NCBI GenBank assembly: GCA_964617665.1
Contig: CAZUAH010000753.1
Location: 1 to 6,039, forward strand
Reading direction: 5' to 3'
DNA length: 6,039 bases
Source of the DNA: JADHUC01 sp964617665
GTDB taxonomy: Bacteria; Planctomycetota; Planctomycetia; Pirellulales; Pirellulaceae
This document shows, in pieces, positions 4,754-6,039 of this stretch. The notes beneath the pieces are model-generated. The model did no database searches. It was not told where the DNA came from and saw only the letters and a program-made list of their open reading frames with translations. The first letter of the stretch is position 1; the number at the start of each line of letters is the position of its first letter. The position numbers were made by a program, and so were the translations under genes.

Positions 4754-6010
4754 GTGGCAAAACCAAGTCGAATTGCAGAAGAACACGTGGACGTTACTCG
4801 CCGTTATTTCCTGCGTATCGGAGCGGCGGGAGCGGCTGCTTTGAGCGTCGGGCCCTTGCGGGCTCAAGGTGATGACGGGGGACGCGTGCTGGCCGAGGCG
4901 ATTGCCAAGTTGGAGTACCTTACTCCGGAAAGTAAATTCAAAATGTTCGGTCGCGGCAACCCGCCGCCCCACACATTGTCGCCGGAGAAGAGACGCGAAG
5001 TTGGCTTGGATCGGGAAACGTGGAAGCTGGAGGTGGTTCCGGACCCTGAGAGCAATGCCGACGTCGGGCGTCCGCTTACCATAGAAGCAGGCACAGCGTT
5101 GGATTGGCAAGGCCTGATGGACTTGGCCGAAAAGCACGCCGTTCGCTTCCTGCATGTGGTAACCTGCACCAACGGTCGCAGGCCATGCGGGATGGGGCTA
5201 TGGGAAGGAGTCCCGCTTCGCGAAGTGATTTGGCTCGCCAAGCCTACCGCGAATGTCCGCCGAGTCTTCTACTATGGCTATCACAACGATGATCCGAAAC
5301 AGCGTTTTCAGAGTTCGCTACCGATTGGTCGCGTTCTGGAGGATCCCCCTGGAGAGCATCCCGCGATTCTGTGCTACAAACTGAACGACCAGTGGCTCTC
5401 GCCCAAGGCCGGAGCGCCGGTCCGCATGGTTGTACCCGACCGATACGGGAACATGTCAGTCAAATGGCTCCAGCGCATTGTCTTGACCAACAGCTTCAAG
5501 GCCAACGATACCTATGCCGAATGGAATAACGACACCGATAGCCACATGAAGACGTGTGCCCGTTTCATCTTCACTCCCACGAAGGTCAGAACCGGGCAGC
5601 CGATTGCGGTGACCGGCTTGGCACAGGTGGGCATGTCTGGTTTGAGCAAAGTGCAATACTGGCTTTGCCCCCAAGACGCTGACTTGCCCGCGGACGATCC
5701 GCATTTCGCAAAAGGCGACTGGAAGGAAGCCGACGTTCTTCCGCCGCCGAGCGACTGGGGTGGTGGACTTCGCGACGGTGCGCTTCCCCCAACACCCCGT
5801 CAGATTGATCCGGCCACGGGCAAACCGAAGACTTGGCCGCTTCGAGGCACTCTTGTCCACTGGGCGGCATTGCTGACAGACGTTCCGCCTGGACGGTATC
5901 ACTTGCGTTGTCGCACAATTGACGCAAACGGGATTGCGCAACCCATGCCTCGTCCGTTTCTCAAGTCGGGGCACAACGCAATTCAGCGTGAGCGTACACC
6001 AGAACGGTAG
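4754..6010 (+). CDS. Tat-exported molybdopterin oxidoreductase, sulfite oxidase family
   Basis: This is probably a periplasmic molybdenum-cofactor enzyme of the sulfite oxidase/SorA/SoxC family, passing electrons to a cytochrome. Numbering is from GTG 4754 (418 aa); an ATG at 4724 would add 10 residues. Residues 15-21 (TRRYFLR) followed by a hydrophobic Ala/Gly stretch form a Tat signal with a probable cut near residue 37. The cofactor domain covers about 90-250: TCTNGRR carries Cys138, the presumed Mo ligand, then GLWEGVPLREV, SSLPIGRVLEDP, GAPVRMVVP (221-228) and SVKWLQRI. Residues about 268-415 fit the Ig-like dimerisation domain, with TGQPIAVTGLAQVGMSG and PPGRYHLRCRTIDANG. Two changes stand out: the usual C-A/S-G-N-x-R is C-T-N-G-R-R, and the usual HG before P-x-R is AG. 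The substrate may therefore not be sulfite. A binding site 24 nt after the stop suggests an operon partner. Confidence 0.88.
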   Translation: MAKPSRIAEEHVDVTRRYFLRIGAAGAAALSVGPLRAQGDDGGRVLAEAIAKLEYLTPESKFKMFGRGNPPPHTLSPEKRREVGLDRETWKLEVVPDPESNADVGRPLTIEAGTALDWQGLMDLAEKHAVRFLHVVTCTNGRRPCGMGLWEGVPLREVIWLAKPTANVRRVFYYGYHNDDPKQRFQSSLPIGRVLEDPPGEHPAILCYKLNDQWLSPKAGAPVRMVVPDRYGNMSVKWLQRIVLTNSFKANDTYAEWNNDTDSHMKTCARFIFTPTKVRTGQPIAVTGLAQVGMSGLSKVQYWLCPQDADLPADDPHFAKGDWKEADVLPPPSDWGGGLRDGALPPTPRQIDPATGKPKTWPLRGTLVHWAALLTDVPPGRYHLRCRTIDANGIAQPMPRPFLKSGHNAIQRERTPER

Positions 6011-6033
6011 AGGGGGAGGCGCGCGCTTTGCTG

Positions 6034-6039
6034 AAGGAG
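6034..6039 (+). promoter_or_regulatory. Ribosome binding site of a gene beginning beyond the window
   Basis: AAGGAG occupies the last six bases, 23 nt after the oxidoreductase stop, so a plus-strand start codon is expected within about 5-12 nt past the edge. The short gap implies cotranscription. In this enzyme family a c-type cytochrome is a frequent neighbour, but nothing of the gene itself is visible. Confidence 0.5.

Noticed and set aside
4637..5155. 172-codon minus-strand frame opposite the oxidoreductase start
   Set aside because: The opposite strand encodes clear Tat and molybdopterin-domain motifs; this frame shows no domain or binding site.
5456..5974. 172-codon minus-strand frame inside the oxidoreductase
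   Set aside because: It is a shadow of the dimerisation domain, with Arg/Cys/Ser-rich composition typical of antisense frames in GC-rich DNA.

Overview
The window looks like a piece of a planctomycete chromosome, probably of the Pirellula/Rhodopirellula type. Three things suggest this: a GC-moderate genome with scattered, mostly single-gene transcription units; a small secreted Cys- and Pro-rich protein of the kind common in that group; and a roughly 115-bp palindromic repeat whose arms read GEAPAEP on one strand and GGSLALP on the other, phrases I recall recurring in planctomycete shadow ORFs. The lineage call is inference from recollection, not from a search.

Layout from left to right. (1) 1-1818, plus strand: mnmG (gidA), the tRNA wobble-uridine modification enzyme, missing only its first few codons. 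(2) 1819-1944: a convergent gap holding a strong GC hairpin, probably a terminator. (3) 1945-2781, minus strand: a secreted protein with 19 cysteines and no recognised family. (4) 2782-3067: a divergent gap with unusual structure. Three consecutive hairpins end in a run of eight T on the plus strand, which looks like a small RNA or an attenuated leader with an intrinsic terminator. A second T-tract and a candidate promoter for the next gene follow. (5) 3068-3493, plus: a hotdog-fold acyl-CoA thioesterase. (6) 3489-3603: the palindromic repeat, starting at the thioesterase stop codon. (7) 3604-3723: a promoter region with TGATA/TATCA half-sites. (8) 3724-4581, plus: a membrane-anchored DUF1444 (YtpQ-like) protein of unknown role. 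(9) 4582-4753: a leader with a TACAAT box, an 11-bp palindrome and competing small hairpins. (10) 4754-6010 (or from 4724), plus: a Tat-exported molybdopterin oxidoreductase of the sulfite oxidase family with an altered active-site motif. (11) 6034-6039: a ribosome binding site for a gene beginning just past the window.

The genes do not form one pathway: housekeeping tRNA modification, an envelope or secreted protein, a thioesterase, an unknown membrane-anchored protein and a periplasmic redox enzyme. Each appears to have its own promoter region. The redox enzyme may continue into an operon to the right. No CRISPR array, tRNA, rRNA, transposase or phage gene is visible. The most promising undescribed elements are the plus-strand triple hairpin with T8 at 2848-2933, the palindromic repeat at 3489-3603 and the structured leader before the oxidoreductase.
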